A stretch of DNA of 64,000 nt from CAZPAV01 sp964584755 (GCA_964584755.1 CAZPAV010000004.1:27383-91382); one strand, 5' to 3'. Counted from the stretch's first letter, positions 23,858 through 33,146 are shown. Notes: a model not told the origin generated them from the sequence alone. Numbers and translations: made by a program.

Positions 23858-24885
23858 GCTTCGAAGGGCTGCGGGTTGAAGCACCGGAGAGCCCGTTCCG
23901 CGACGGTCTCGAGCTCGGGATGCTCCTCCCAGCACCGGGGGACCGCGTACGCGCAGCGGGGGGCGAAGCTGCATCCCGGCGGCATGAGCTGGGGAGGCGG
24001 GACGAGACCCGGGATGGGGGTGAGGGTCTCCCGCTTCACGCTCACGTGGGGGAGGGCACGCAGCAGCCCCTGGGTGTAGGGGTGCCGGGGGTCCTCGAAG
24101 AGCTCCTCGACCGGCGCCTGCTCGACGATCTCCCCGGCGTACATGACCGCCACGCGGTCGGCGACGGAGGCGACGACGGCCAGGTCGTGGGTGATGAGCA
24201 GCATCGCCATGGCGCGCTCGCGCTGCTCGGAGAGGAGCTTCTCGAGGATCTGCGCCTGAACGGTCACGTCGAGGGCCGTGGTGGGCTCGTCGGCGATGAG
24301 GATCTCGGGGTCGAGGACGAGCGCGAGCGCGATCATGACCCGCTGCCGCATGCCGCCGGAGAGCTCGTGCGGGTAGGAGCGCAGCCGGGCGGCGGGATCC
24401 GGGAGGCCGACCTCACGGAGGATGGCGACGCTCATCTCGACGGCGGCCGCCCGATCGACGGGACGATGCGTCCGGATCACCTCGGTCATGACGTGGCCGA
24501 TGGTGAAGACGGGGTCGAGGGACGTCAGCGGGTCCTGGAAGATCATCGAGATCGCATCGGATCGGATCTTGCGCATCTCCCGTTTCTGGAGCGAGAGGAG
24601 GTCCTGGCCCCGGTAGCGGATCTCGCCACCGCGGACGTGCACCGGGGGGGTGGGGAGGAGGCGCATGATCGAGAGCGCGGTGACGCTCTTGCCGCATCCG
24701 CTCTCGCCGACGAGGCCCACGATCTCGTTCGGGTACAGGTCGAGCGAGAGATCCCGCACGATGTCGGAGCTCGTGCCGCGATCCACCACGGCGGTGCGCA
24801 GGCTGCGAACCGACAGGATGGGGTCGTCACCCGCGGGCTCGGGCGTGGGGGCGCCGTCGGCGTCGGTTTCCACCGCAAACGACAC
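23854..24885 (-). CDS. Oligopeptide-type ABC transporter ATPase (OppD/DppD class)
   Basis: A 343-residue ATPase: Walker A GLVGESGCGKSVTALS, Q-loop FQDPLTSLDP, signature ELSGGMRQRVM, Walker B LIADEPTTALDVT, H-loop ITHDLA and the C-terminal oligopeptide domain GCSFAPRCAYAVPRCW with cysteines. GTG 24885 is the first in-frame start after the permease stop, which it follows by 2 bases. Works as a heterodimer with the OppF-class ATPase at 18345. Confidence 0.93.
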   Translation of the reverse strand: MSFAVETDADGAPTPEPAGDDPILSVRSLRTAVVDRGTSSDIVRDLSLDLYPNEIVGLVGESGCGKSVTALSIMRLLPTPPVHVRGGEIRYRGQDLLSLQKREMRKIRSDAISMIFQDPLTSLDPVFTIGHVMTEVIRTHRPVDRAAAVEMSVAILREVGLPDPAARLRSYPHELSGGMRQRVMIALALVLDPEILIADEPTTALDVTVQAQILEKLLSEQRERAMAMLLITHDLAVVASVADRVAVMYAGEIVEQAPVEELFEDPRHPYTQGLLRALPHVSVKRETLTPIPGLVPPPQLMPPGCSFAPRCAYAVPRCWEEHPELETVAERALRCFNPQPFEA

Positions 24886-24887
24886 GG

Positions 24888-25811
24888 TCAGACTCCTGCC
24901 TTTCGCAGTCGGGGATTCGCGAGGGTGTAGCCGACGTCGGCGATCCAGTTGGAGAGGACGACGATGGTCACCAGCACGAGCGAGAAGAACTGGGCGACCG
25001 GGTAGTCGCGCCGGAGCACGGCGTTGACGAGGACCTGACCGAGTCCGGGCCAGCCGAAGATCGTCTCGACGACGAGGGCGTACCCGACGATCTGGCCGAT
25101 CCGCAGCCCGGCCAGGGAGATGATGGGGATGAGGGCGTTGCGGAAGACGTGCTTGGCGACGACGCGCAGCTCCGAGAGGCCACCGGCGCGCAGCGTGCGG
25201 ACGAAGTCCTGGTTGAGGTTCTCGAGCATGGCGGAGCGGGTCATGCGCACCGTGAGGGCGATGCCCTCCATGGCGAGGACCACCGCGGGCAGGACGAGCT
25301 GCTTCACCGAACAGCATCCCGCCGACGGGAGCCATCCCAGGGTCGACGCGAACAACCAGACGACGAGCAGCGCCAGCCAGAAGTTGGGGACCGCCATCCC
25401 GGCGACGGAGAACGTCATGATCGCGCCGTCCCACCACGACCCGCGGCGCAACGACGCGAGGAGCCCGAGGGGCACCCCGAGACCGAAGATGAGGACGAAC
25501 GCGGCGACGCCGAGGATGAGGCTGTTCTTGCCGTGCTCGGTGACGAGCAGTCCGATGTCGGCGTTGTTCGTCAGGGACTTGCCGAGGTCGCCGGAGAGCA
25601 CCCGACCCATGTAGGTGAAGTACTGCTGGTAGATGGGGTCGTTGAGCCCGAGCCGCTCCCGGAACGCCTCCCGGTCGGCCTCGGTGGCGGACGCGGGGAG
25701 GCGGGCGGCGGTGGCGTCGCCGCCCGAGAGCCGGATCGCGTAGAAGACGGCGACGGAGGACAGGATGAGGACGATGAGGGTGTACGCCGTGCGGGCTGCG
25801 AGACGTCTCAC
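24888..25811 (-). CDS. ABC transporter permease (OppB/DppB class)
   Basis: A 307-residue inner-membrane permease. N-terminal helix YTLIVLILSSVAVFYAIRL, the long periplasmic loop with LGLNDPIYQQYFTYMGR and LSGDLGKSL, and the EAA-type loop RTLRAGGLSELRVVAKHV where the ATPase docks. Start GTG 25811 overlaps the other permease's stop (GTGA). Six membrane segments are evident. Forms the channel with the OppC-class permease. Confidence 0.93.
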   Translation of the reverse strand: MRRLAARTAYTLIVLILSSVAVFYAIRLSGGDATAARLPASATEADREAFRERLGLNDPIYQQYFTYMGRVLSGDLGKSLTNNADIGLLVTEHGKNSLILGVAAFVLIFGLGVPLGLLASLRRGSWWDGAIMTFSVAGMAVPNFWLALLVVWLFASTLGWLPSAGCCSVKQLVLPAVVLAMEGIALTVRMTRSAMLENLNQDFVRTLRAGGLSELRVVAKHVFRNALIPIISLAGLRIGQIVGYALVVETIFGWPGLGQVLVNAVLRRDYPVAQFFSLVLVTIVVLSNWIADVGYTLANPRLRKAGV

Positions 25812-26746
25812 TCCTCGAGCCCCTTGGCCTCGTGGCGGAGCCGGGGATCGAACACGTCCCGTAGCCCGTCGCCGATCAGGCTGACCGACAGCACGAGGAG
25901 CACGATGGCGATCCCGGGAATCGTGGACTCCCAGTGGTTGAGCCGGAGGAAGTTCCGCCCGTCGGACACCATCTGACCCAGGCTGGGCGTGGGAGGCTGC
26001 GCCCCCAGCCCGATGAACGACAGGGCCGCCTCCGCGATGACCGCCACCGCGACGTAGTACGAGGCGAGCACGAGCGCGGGGGCGAGGATGTTGGGGAAGA
26101 CGTGTCGCCACATGATGCGGAACGTCGAGTAGCCGCCGGCCCGGGCCGCCTCGATGAACTCCCGGTCCTTGAGCGCCAGCACCTCGCCGCGGACGACTCG
26201 GGCGATGGCGGCGGTGTTGACGAGCCCGACGGCGAGGATGACGGGGAAGAGGCCCGCCCCGAGCCCCCCGGCGAAGAGCACCGCGACGAGGATGAGCGGG
26301 AAGCCCCAGACGAAGTCGACGACGCCGCGGATGGCGCCGTCCGTCCAGCCGCCGAGGAAACCGCCCGCCATCCCGATCACGATGCCGGCGACGAGCGCGA
26401 GCAGCGTCACCCCGGCCGCGACCGTCAGGCTCACCCGGATGCCCACGAAGAGACGGGCGGCCAGGTCGCGTCCGAGCTGGTCCGTCCCCAGCAGGTGACC
26501 CGGGCTGAGTGGCGGGAGGTGGACGTCGGAGAAGCTCTGGGCGTTCGGATCCGCCCCCGAGAGCCAGGGCCCGAGCAGGCCGGCGCCGAGGACGACGATG
26601 CCCAGCGCCGAGCCGAGCAGCAGGAGCTTGTTGTGGCGCATTCGCTCGAACGCGGAGCGAACCGCGCCCACGTGCTGGGCGGCCTCGTACGCGGCGAGCC
26701 TCGCTGCCCACTGCCCCTGGTAGGCCCGGGTCTGCTCGGTCAGCAT
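25808..26746 (-). CDS. ABC transporter permease (OppC/DppC class)
   Basis: A 312-residue permease: cytoplasmic N-terminus FERMRHNKLLLLGSALGIV leading into helix 1, the GTDQLGRDLAARLFVGIRVSL block typical of OppC/DppC, EAA loop EAARAGGYSTFRIMWRHV, and the late AALSFIGLGAQPPTPSLG signature. It lies 133 bases after the binding-protein gene in the same direction. Confidence 0.93.
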   Translation of the reverse strand: MLTEQTRAYQGQWAARLAAYEAAQHVGAVRSAFERMRHNKLLLLGSALGIVVLGAGLLGPWLSGADPNAQSFSDVHLPPLSPGHLLGTDQLGRDLAARLFVGIRVSLTVAAGVTLLALVAGIVIGMAGGFLGGWTDGAIRGVVDFVWGFPLILVAVLFAGGLGAGLFPVILAVGLVNTAAIARVVRGEVLALKDREFIEAARAGGYSTFRIMWRHVFPNILAPALVLASYYVAVAVIAEAALSFIGLGAQPPTPSLGQMVSDGRNFLRLNHWESTIPGIAIVLLVLSVSLIGDGLRDVFDPRLRHEAKGLEE

Positions 26747-26879
26747 GAGCCACCCTCCTCCGCCAGGGCACTATACGTCCCCGGGGCGGGCACCCCCGCC
26801 GCCGTCGGCGCCTCCTCGGTCGTCTCGAACGAGGGGGACAGTGCCGGTGGCCGGCACCGTCCCCGCTCGGCGTCGAGAT

Positions 26880-28631
26880 CTACGCCTCGATCCACGTGTC
26901 GTTGTAGTACGGGTACAGGTTCCACACGAACGGCTGCCAGCCGTGCACCTTGTTGTGGTGCACGAAGGTGGCGTTCTGGTTCATGATCGGCAGGTAGGGG
27001 AGCTGCTCGGCCCAGGCGAGCTGGAACTCCGATGCCGCCGCCCGCGCCTCGGCCTCCGTGGCGGAGGTCTGCCACTTCTCGATGGCGCCGTCGATGCGCG
27101 GTTCGACGGCGTGGGAGAAGTTGGGCACGGGAATGAACTGCGACCCGCCGAAGAGCGTGAGCACGTCGATCGGGATCGGCCAGAGCCAGAAGAACAGCGA
27201 CATGGGCGAGGCGTCACGTCCCTTGCCGCTCTGGCGCTCGAAGGCCACCGCCCGGTCGACGACGTTGAGGTTCGCCTTCACCCCGACGACCGCGAACTGC
27301 TGCGCCACCGCCTCGGCGACCGCCTTCTGGATCGACTCGTCCTCGACGACGTACTCGAACTCGAACTTGACCCCGTTGCGCTCGCGAATCCCGTCGGCGC
27401 CCTTCACCCAGCCGGCCTGGTCGAGCTTCTCGTTGGCCAGGTCGACGTCGAACTGGTTGAACTGCTCCACCTTCGGCTCGTAGAACCGGTCCGTGGTGGG
27501 GAACGGGCCGAACGTCGGTGCGCCGTTCCCGAACAGGATGGCCTTGACCATGCCCGTCCGGTCGAGGGCGTGGGACAGCCCCTGGCGGGTGAGCAGATCG
27601 CCGAAGAACTCGTCGTAGTCCCGGTTCATGGCGAGGTGGTATCCGGACCACTCGGGGAACCGGATGACCGTCAGATCGGGGTTCGCCTCCAGACGACCGA
27701 TGTCCTGGTGGGCCGGGTTGATGAGCGTGTCGATGTCGCCGTTCTCGAGCTGTGTCGCCCGCTGGCCCGCCTCGGTGATGACCACCCAGCGGATCGCGTC
27801 GAGGTGGGCCGGGCCCTTGTTCTCGAAGAACGGCGTGTTCGATCCGGGGTACTCGTCCCAGCGTTTGACCAGGCTGTGGCTCCCCGGCACCCACTCCTCG
27901 TGGGTGAACGGTCCGGTCCCGTCGGCGAACTCCGTGCCGTACGTCGACTCGGGGTCGGTGCCCCCGGCCTCCTTCCACGTGTTGATGTTGATGATCCGCC
28001 AGTACCCGGTCTTGTGGGGCCCGAGCGCACCCACCCACGGGTTCTTCATCTTCATGACGACGTCGTTGCCCTCGGCGACGTACGTGTCGACGGGGGCGGC
28101 GAGGCCGGCGATGAAGCTCTCCGCCTGGATGGTCCGGTAGAACTCGGCCACCATCGCCGCGTCGATCGTCGCCCCGGAGTGCGAGCGCTTCCCTTCCGGG
28201 ATCGTGAACCGATACTCCATGCCGTCGTCGGACACCGAGAATCCCGAGGCGAACTGCGGCACGTCCTTGCCGTCGGGATCGTTCGTCAGGATCGCCTCGT
28301 AGATGGCGAAGAACGCCGGGTCGTACCAGTTCGTCGTGATGGGATCGTGCTTCGAGATGTCCCGGTTGTACCCCTCCCGCAGGGTTCCGCCCTTCACCGG
28401 GCCGGCCGGGGCGGCCGTCGTCCCGGCGGTCGTTCCGGGGGCGGCCGTGGTGGCCTGCCCGCCCTCCTCGCCGGTGCTGCAGGCGGCGAGGATCGAGGCG
28501 GCCGCGGTCAGACCCACGGCCGCCAGGCCCGCACGGTGCAGGAACGTGCGCCGGTCAATCAACTTGGCCTTGTACGCTTCGGTGAGCTCGGTCACTTCCG
28601 GACCGAACTCCTCCATCCATGAACTGCCCAT
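26880..28631 (-). CDS. ABC transporter substrate-binding lipoprotein (family 5, peptide/opine type)
   Basis: A 583-residue SBP_bac_5 protein. The N-terminus is unusual: about 26 cytosolic-looking residues precede a twin-arginine motif (DRRTFLHRAG, R27-R28), a hydrophobic stretch and a lipobox SILAAC with Cys 51, so it is probably exported folded and lipidated. A Thr/Gly/Ala-rich linker (residues ~58-80) follows. The binding domain shows WYDPAFFAIYEAILT, ENGDIDTLI, ATQL and C-terminal YPYYNDTWIEA. First gene of the importer operon, 83 bases from operator site D. This family binds peptides, opines, glutathione or amides. Confidence 0.92.
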   Translation of the reverse strand: MGSSWMEEFGPEVTELTEAYKAKLIDRRTFLHRAGLAAVGLTAAASILAACSTGEEGGQATTAAPGTTAGTTAAPAGPVKGGTLREGYNRDISKHDPITTNWYDPAFFAIYEAILTNDPDGKDVPQFASGFSVSDDGMEYRFTIPEGKRSHSGATIDAAMVAEFYRTIQAESFIAGLAAPVDTYVAEGNDVVMKMKNPWVGALGPHKTGYWRIININTWKEAGGTDPESTYGTEFADGTGPFTHEEWVPGSHSLVKRWDEYPGSNTPFFENKGPAHLDAIRWVVITEAGQRATQLENGDIDTLINPAHQDIGRLEANPDLTVIRFPEWSGYHLAMNRDYDEFFGDLLTRQGLSHALDRTGMVKAILFGNGAPTFGPFPTTDRFYEPKVEQFNQFDVDLANEKLDQAGWVKGADGIRERNGVKFEFEYVVEDESIQKAVAEAVAQQFAVVGVKANLNVVDRAVAFERQSGKGRDASPMSLFFWLWPIPIDVLTLFGGSQFIPVPNFSHAVEPRIDGAIEKWQTSATEAEARAAASEFQLAWAEQLPYLPIMNQNATFVHHNKVHGWQPFVWNLYPYYNDTWIEA

Positions 28632-28713
28632 GCGGGGACCTCCTCTGCCCTCCTCGTCCGCGTCGACCGTCCTGGGACCCTCCCGATCCGCTGGTCCGAC
28701 CGCGCTAGAAAGG

Positions 28714-28725
28714 ATAATATACGAT
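28714..28725 (-). promoter_or_regulatory. Putative island operator, site D
   Basis: ATAATATACGAT; the minus strand reads ATCGTATATTAT, identical to site B except at position 3. It lies between the divergent importer operon and the epimerase gene, about 50-85 bases from each start, in the only AT-rich run of this region. Confidence 0.7.
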
Positions 28726-28775
28726 TTTGCCGGAGTCCGCGGGAGAAACTCTCCGGCTCCCGAGAGGAGGCTGCC

Positions 28776-29762
28776 GTGGCCACCGAGATGGAACGATTCC
28801 TCGTGACCGGAGCGGGGGGGTGCATCGGCGCCTGGACGGTGAGACTCCTCGCCCGGGAGGGCACCGCCGTGACCGCCTTCGACGTCAGCGAGGACCGGCA
28901 CCGCCTCCGGCTGGTCCTCGACGAGGAGCGGTGGGGCGACGTCTCCTTCCGCACGGGCGACGTCCGGGACCTCTCGTCGCTCCTCGAGGTGGTGAGCGAG
29001 GAGGGCATCACCCACATCGTGCACCTCGCCGCCCTCCAGGTGCCGTTCTGCAAGGCGGATCCTCCCCTCGGTGCCCAGGTCAACGTGGTGGGGACGGTGA
29101 ACGTCCTCGAGGCCAGGCGTCGCCGCGCCGGTCAGGTACGCGGTCTCAGCTACGCCAGCTCGGTCGCGGTGTTCGGCCCCGCCGCCGCGTACCCCGCCGG
29201 AACCGTGCAGGACGACTCCGCTCTGGCGCCGGCGACGCTGTACGGCGCCTACAAGCAGGCGAACGAGTCGACGGCGCGGATCTACGCCGCCGACTGGGGT
29301 GTCGGCTCGGTGGGCCTCCGCCCCTCCGTCGTGTACGGACCGGGCCGGGACCAGGGCCTCACCTCGGACCCCACCACGGCCATGCTCGCCGCCGCGGCCG
29401 GCGGCGGCTTCCACGTCGCCTTCGGCGGCGTCGCCGGCTTCCAGCACGCCGAGGACGTGGCGAGGTGCTTCATCGCCGCGGCCCGGGTGGAGACCACGGC
29501 CGCCCTCGTGCACAACATCGGGTGCCGGTCGGCCCCGGTGGCGCGGGTGGTCGAGCTCATCGAGGAGGCCGCCCCCGCCGCGCGCGGGCGGATCACGATC
29601 GACGAGACTCCGCTTCCCCTCCCCCGCGACCTGGACGGCTCGCCCCTGGAGCGGCTGATCGGCGTGGCGGCGCGGCAGCGTCCCCTGGAGGAGGGCGTGG
29701 CGGAGACGGTGGCCGAGTTCCGTCGTCTCCTCGCCGCCGGCCTCGTCGCGCCGCCCGGGTGA
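28776..29762 (+). CDS. NAD-dependent epimerase/dehydratase (extended SDR)
   Basis: A 328-residue extended SDR: cofactor motif FLVTGAGGCIGAW, the DVSEDR acidic NAD-selecting segment, catalytic Y-x3-K in LYGAYKQANE with upstream SSVAVFG, and RPSVVYGPGRDQG. GTG 28776 is preceded by GAGAGGAGG. It stands alone opposite the importer operon under site D. Enzymes of this type epimerise, dehydrate or oxidise nucleotide sugars or hydroxy compounds; here an oxidation or epimerisation of the imported compound is more likely than a sugar role. Confidence 0.9.
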   Translation: MATEMERFLVTGAGGCIGAWTVRLLAREGTAVTAFDVSEDRHRLRLVLDEERWGDVSFRTGDVRDLSSLLEVVSEEGITHIVHLAALQVPFCKADPPLGAQVNVVGTVNVLEARRRRAGQVRGLSYASSVAVFGPAAAYPAGTVQDDSALAPATLYGAYKQANESTARIYAADWGVGSVGLRPSVVYGPGRDQGLTSDPTTAMLAAAAGGGFHVAFGGVAGFQHAEDVARCFIAAARVETTAALVHNIGCRSAPVARVVELIEEAAPAARGRITIDETPLPLPRDLDGSPLERLIGVAARQRPLEEGVAETVAEFRRLLAAGLVAPPG

Positions 29763-29787
29763 GCCCCGGCGCGGTCGGCGCTGCCGG

Positions 29788-30597
29788 TCAGGAGGGGATG
29801 GCCGACCGTGCCGAGGGGTACGCGGAGCGGAGGGCGACCGCCGCCGCCGGCGACCACGCCGCACCGAGGGGGAGGGTGAGCTCGACCCGCGGCGGGTCTT
29901 CGCACGGATGGCCGCGACTCACCGAGAGCGTGGTGCGCCCGGCCCGCCGCCGAAGCACGTAGCTGTACACGGTCTGGTAGATCGTGTGGTTGCAGATCCC
30001 CGTCCCGCCGTCGTCGTGCGCCCGCAGCAGGGCCCAGACGTCGGCGATCGACCTCGCCCGAGCGACTCGCCGCCGGGCGGCGGCCAGGCGCCTCTCGGTC
30101 GTCGTGGTGTCGTCGTCGCCCGGGTCCGGCCCGAGGACGACGTGGTGGTTGGTGCGAGCGGTCGGTCCGGCGAGAGGCACCACCTCCGCGTGGGTCCCGC
30201 GTACCTCGATCGCCGCCGAGTGGCGCGCATCGATGAGGAGGAGGTTCCCCCACAGACGGGGCGTTCCCGCCACCGCCGCCTGCACCGCCTCGATCGCCGA
30301 GGGCACGTCGTCGCCGTGCCGGAGCGCGATCTCGACCAGGTCGTCGTAGCCGGCATGGTCCGGCAGGGTGCGGACGTTGGAGTCGCCGGCGAGGAGTCCC
30401 GCGGAGTTGGCCCCGATCGAGAAGCCCGAGAACCGGTCCTCGTCGGGGTCGCTCTCGGCCCACGTGGTGATGCCCTCCACGCCGAAGACGTCAGGCTCGA
30501 CGACGATCCGGTCGTCGAAGTGGGTGCGCCCGAAGTCCTTGTTCTTGAAGAGGACGTAGTCGTCGACTCCGAGTCGCACCACGCCGGTCGTGCACAT
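29788..30597 (-). CDS. C45-type Ntn hydrolase (acyl-CoA:6-APA acyltransferase-like / acylaminohydrolase)
   Basis: A 269-residue protein starting MCTTGVVRLGVDDYVLFKNKD: Cys 2 becomes the N-terminal nucleophile after Met removal, as in C45 and choloylglycine-type Ntn hydrolases. FSIGANSAGLLAGDSNVRTL and the ARTNHHVVL block with Asn/His are family features; the ICNHTIYQTVYSY segment closes the domain. No pro-segment precedes the Cys, unlike fungal IPN acyltransferase. It should cleave or transfer an acyl group on an amine. Divergent from the M20 peptidase gene. Confidence 0.78.
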   Translation of the reverse strand: MCTTGVVRLGVDDYVLFKNKDFGRTHFDDRIVVEPDVFGVEGITTWAESDPDEDRFSGFSIGANSAGLLAGDSNVRTLPDHAGYDDLVEIALRHGDDVPSAIEAVQAAVAGTPRLWGNLLLIDARHSAAIEVRGTHAEVVPLAGPTARTNHHVVLGPDPGDDDTTTTERRLAAARRRVARARSIADVWALLRAHDDGGTGICNHTIYQTVYSYVLRRRAGRTTLSVSRGHPCEDPPRVELTLPLGAAWSPAAAVALRSAYPSARSAIPS

Positions 30598-30619
30598 GCC
30601 CGCTCCTCCACGCCACCTC

Positions 30620-30640
30620 CCCGAAGTGTACGCCTTCGGG
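30620..30640. promoter_or_regulatory. Inverted repeat in the C45/M20 divergent promoter region
   Basis: Arms CCCGAAG (30620-30626) and CTTCGGG (30634-30640) with a 7-base spacer TGTACGC. This is the only symmetric feature between the two divergent starts, which lack the AT-rich operator. It may be an operator for another regulator or a chance hairpin. Confidence 0.35.
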
Positions 30641-30673
30641 CCTCGGCGTCCCGGGTCGGTAGAGTCGACGGGG

Positions 30674-31843
30674 ATGACCGTTGCATCCGCCGGCGCCGTG
30701 GACCGGGCCCGTGTCGCGGCGCGGCTCGTCCGCTACGTGGCCATCCCGTCGGTCAACCCGGCGATCGACGGAGGCCCCGGGGAGGCCGCGCTGGCCGACG
30801 CCGTCTGCGCCGACCTCGCGGAGGTGGGCCTCGATCCCGTTCGCGAGCCGGTGGCCGACGGCGGGAGGGACAACGTCGTCGCTCGTCTGCCGGGAGCCCC
30901 CGACGCGCCGCTGGTCATGTTCCATGCCCACATGGACACCGTCGGGATCTCCGGGAGCGCCACCACCGAGGCGGTCGAGCGCGACGGCCGGGTCTACGGA
31001 CGGGGCGCCTGCGACACGAAAGGGTCGCTCGTGGCCGCGCTCGAGGCGGTGACCGCGCTCCGGTCGGTGCCGGCGGAGCGGCGCGCCTCGGTGCTCCTCG
31101 TCGCCGGCGTCGACGAGGAGGTCGGGGCCACCGGCGCCGAGGCGATCGTCCGCTCCCATCCGGAGATCGACATGGCGGTCGTGGGCGAGCCGACCGGGTT
31201 GGAGACGGTGACGGCGCACAAGGGCGTGCTGCGCTTCGAGATCCGTACGACCGGCGTCTCGGCGCACTCCTCGAAGCCACACCTGGGGGTGAACGCCATC
31301 CACCGCATGGCGCGGGTGATCGAGGCGCTGGAGACGAGGTACCTGCCGGACCTGGATCGCCGGCGGCATCCCCTCGTGGGATCGCCGACGCTCAACGTCT
31401 CGACGATCCGCGGCGGCAGCGGCCTCAACGTGGTCCCCGCGGCGTGTGTCATCGCCCTCGACCGCCGGCTCGTTCCCGGCGAGGACCCCGAGGAGGTCCT
31501 CGCCGGATTCGACGCACTCCTCGAGGAGGTCCGGGCGGAGGGCGTCGTCGTCGAACGGAGCGAGCCGATGCTGCTGACGTCCCCGCTGGACACCCCTCCC
31601 GAGCATCCCCTCGTCCGGGCCCTCGGCCGGGCGCGCCGGGCCGTGGCCGGGCGGCCCGGGCAGCCGGTGGGGGTCACCTTCGGGACCGACGCGTCGATCC
31701 TCGCCCCCGCCGGCATCCCCTGTGTGGTCTTCGGGCCGGGCAGCATCGACCAGGCCCACTCCGACGAGGAGTGGGTGTCGGTCGAGGAGACCGCTCAGGC
31801 GGCGGAGATCCTCACGCGCCTGGCGCTGGAGCTCGCCGGCTGA
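30674..31843 (+). CDS. M20 family metallopeptidase (ArgE/DapE-like)
   Basis: A 389-residue M20 peptidase with both metal sites: MFHAHMDTVG (His ligand), YGRGACDTKGSL (bridging Asp), GVDEEVGATGA (general base Glu and ligand Glu), then GEPTGLETVTAHKG, dimerisation lid with SAHSSKPHLG, and the late FGPGSIDQAHSDEEWV histidine. Removes an acyl or amino acid group from an amide. A second M20 enzyme lies at 38376. Start ATG 30674. Confidence 0.92.
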   Translation: MTVASAGAVDRARVAARLVRYVAIPSVNPAIDGGPGEAALADAVCADLAEVGLDPVREPVADGGRDNVVARLPGAPDAPLVMFHAHMDTVGISGSATTEAVERDGRVYGRGACDTKGSLVAALEAVTALRSVPAERRASVLLVAGVDEEVGATGAEAIVRSHPEIDMAVVGEPTGLETVTAHKGVLRFEIRTTGVSAHSSKPHLGVNAIHRMARVIEALETRYLPDLDRRRHPLVGSPTLNVSTIRGGSGLNVVPAACVIALDRRLVPGEDPEEVLAGFDALLEEVRAEGVVVERSEPMLLTSPLDTPPEHPLVRALGRARRAVAGRPGQPVGVTFGTDASILAPAGIPCVVFGPGSIDQAHSDEEWVSVEETAQAAEILTRLALELAG

Positions 31844-31844
31844 C

Positions 31845-31861
31845 GACGCCCGGTCGGCGTC
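31845..31861. terminator. Weak hairpin between convergent genes
   Basis: GACGCC-CGGTC-GGCGTC forms a 6-bp stem between the convergent M20 and SDR genes. It lacks a T-run; a terminator role is only suggested by position. Confidence 0.3.
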
Positions 31862-31874
31862 GGCCTGGCCCGTC

Positions 31875-32663
31875 TCACGACTCCGGCACGTCGTACGTCT
31901 GGGCGGTGAGGGCCCCGTCGACGACGAGGTTGATGCCGCTGACGTACGAGGCGGCGTCCGAGGCCAGGTAGAGGAACGCCTCGGCGATGTCGAGATCGGA
32001 GGCCAGCCGGTTCATGGGGACCACCGGGAATCCCTCCCGACGCCACTTCTCCATGAGCTCCTCACCGACGAGATCCACCGACTGCTGCGTGTCCGCCGGT
32101 CCGGGGCTCACGCAGTTGCACCGGATGTTGTAGGGGGCGCACTCGACGGCGATGGCCTTCGCCAGCGCCACGAGTCCGGCCTTGGCCACGCAGTAGGCGG
32201 TGAAGCCCCGTCCATGACCCAGGGAGCTGATGGAGGACGTGAAGAGGATGACCCCGCCCCCGGTGTCCTTCATGGCCCGGGCGGCACGGTTGGCGAGGAC
32301 GTAGTAGGCGTCGAGGTCGACCGCCAGCACCCGGCGCCACGACTCGTCCTTGTGCTCGAGGAACGGCTCGTCGACCCACGCCGCCGCGTTCGAGACGAGC
32401 ACGTCGAGCCGGGGATCGACCGCCAGGGCCTCGGCGACGGCCCGGTCGCAGTTCTCCATGACGGAGAGGTCCGCGTTGATGACGACCGGGCGCGCCCCTC
32501 GCTCCGCGATGGTCGGAGCGACGGCGTCGAGACGGTCCTGGTCGTAGTCGACGAGGTGGACGATGCCGGCGCCCTCCTCGGCGAAACGCTGCGCCGTCCT
32601 CCTCCCCAGACCACTGCCGGCACCGGTGACGAGGACGTGCCGGCCTTCGAAGCGGCGGCTCAC
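31875..32663 (-). CDS. SDR family oxidoreductase
   Basis: A 262-residue classical SDR: VLVTGAGSGLGRRTA, DVLVSNAAAW (NAA in place of NAG), the SSISS serine strand, catalytic YCVAKAG and the C-terminal ASYVSGINLVVDGAL. GTG start at 32663 overlaps the EthD stop by four bases. Second and last gene of the site-E minus operon. Confidence 0.9.
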   Translation of the reverse strand: MSRRFEGRHVLVTGAGSGLGRRTAQRFAEEGAGIVHLVDYDQDRLDAVAPTIAERGARPVVINADLSVMENCDRAVAEALAVDPRLDVLVSNAAAWVDEPFLEHKDESWRRVLAVDLDAYYVLANRAARAMKDTGGGVILFTSSISSLGHGRGFTAYCVAKAGLVALAKAIAVECAPYNIRCNCVSPGPADTQQSVDLVGEELMEKWRREGFPVVPMNRLASDLDIAEAFLYLASDAASYVSGINLVVDGALTAQTYDVPES

Positions 32664-33025
32664 GGTCGCTCCTGCCAGCGGTCGGCGAGGCCCGGGCCCC
32701 GCTGGGGAGGCGGGATGATGATGTGCTCCTTCACCAGCCAGAACGTTCCCGTGGTCTTGGCGTACCGGGGGACGTCCTCCCACGCCGCGGCCACCTCGGG
32801 GGAGCGGCCGGCGGCCTCGAAGGCCGCCTCGTCGTCGAACCACTGCTCCACGAACGCCTCGGTCTCCAGCTCGCCCTGGAGCTTCCGGACGACCTCCGAG
32901 ACGACGTACCCCCTGAGACCGGGAGCCCGGGCCGAGATGGGGCCGTGGACCTCCAGCCAGTAGCGGAAGAACTCCTCGGTGGTGAAGTCGTCGCGCTTGT
33001 ACGCGGTGCCGATCGCCTTGATCAT
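32660..33025 (-). CDS. EthD domain protein
   Basis: A 121-residue ferredoxin-like dimeric alpha+beta barrel. MIKAIGTAYKRDDFTTEEFF and YWLEVHGPISARAPGLRGYV are the EthD signature (the W-x3-H-G-P-I motif). EthD-type proteins occur with oxygenases and catabolic operons; most have no proven activity. The gene starts 30 bases from operator site E and is coupled to the SDR downstream. Confidence 0.88.
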   Translation of the reverse strand: MIKAIGTAYKRDDFTTEEFFRYWLEVHGPISARAPGLRGYVVSEVVRKLQGELETEAFVEQWFDDEAAFEAAGRSPEVAAAWEDVPRYAKTTGTFWLVKEHIIIPPPQRGPGLADRWQERP

Positions 33026-33054
33026 GGACTGCCTCCTCCGTCGCCGCTCGCGCG

Positions 33055-33066
33055 ATGATATATCAC
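33055..33066 (-). promoter_or_regulatory. Putative island operator, site E
   Basis: ATGATATATCAC; the inner TGATATATCA is a perfect palindrome. It is placed between the EthD gene (start 33025) and the CocE gene (start 33147). The minus strand reads GTGATATATCAT, one mismatch at the edge of the consensus. Confidence 0.68.
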
Positions 33067-33146
33067 GCGCGCGAGCGCGGCGGGTGTGGTGGGATAGGCT
33101 CGATCGTCACGGACGGCCGCGGGGCCGCGGGAGATCAGGTGCCGGC

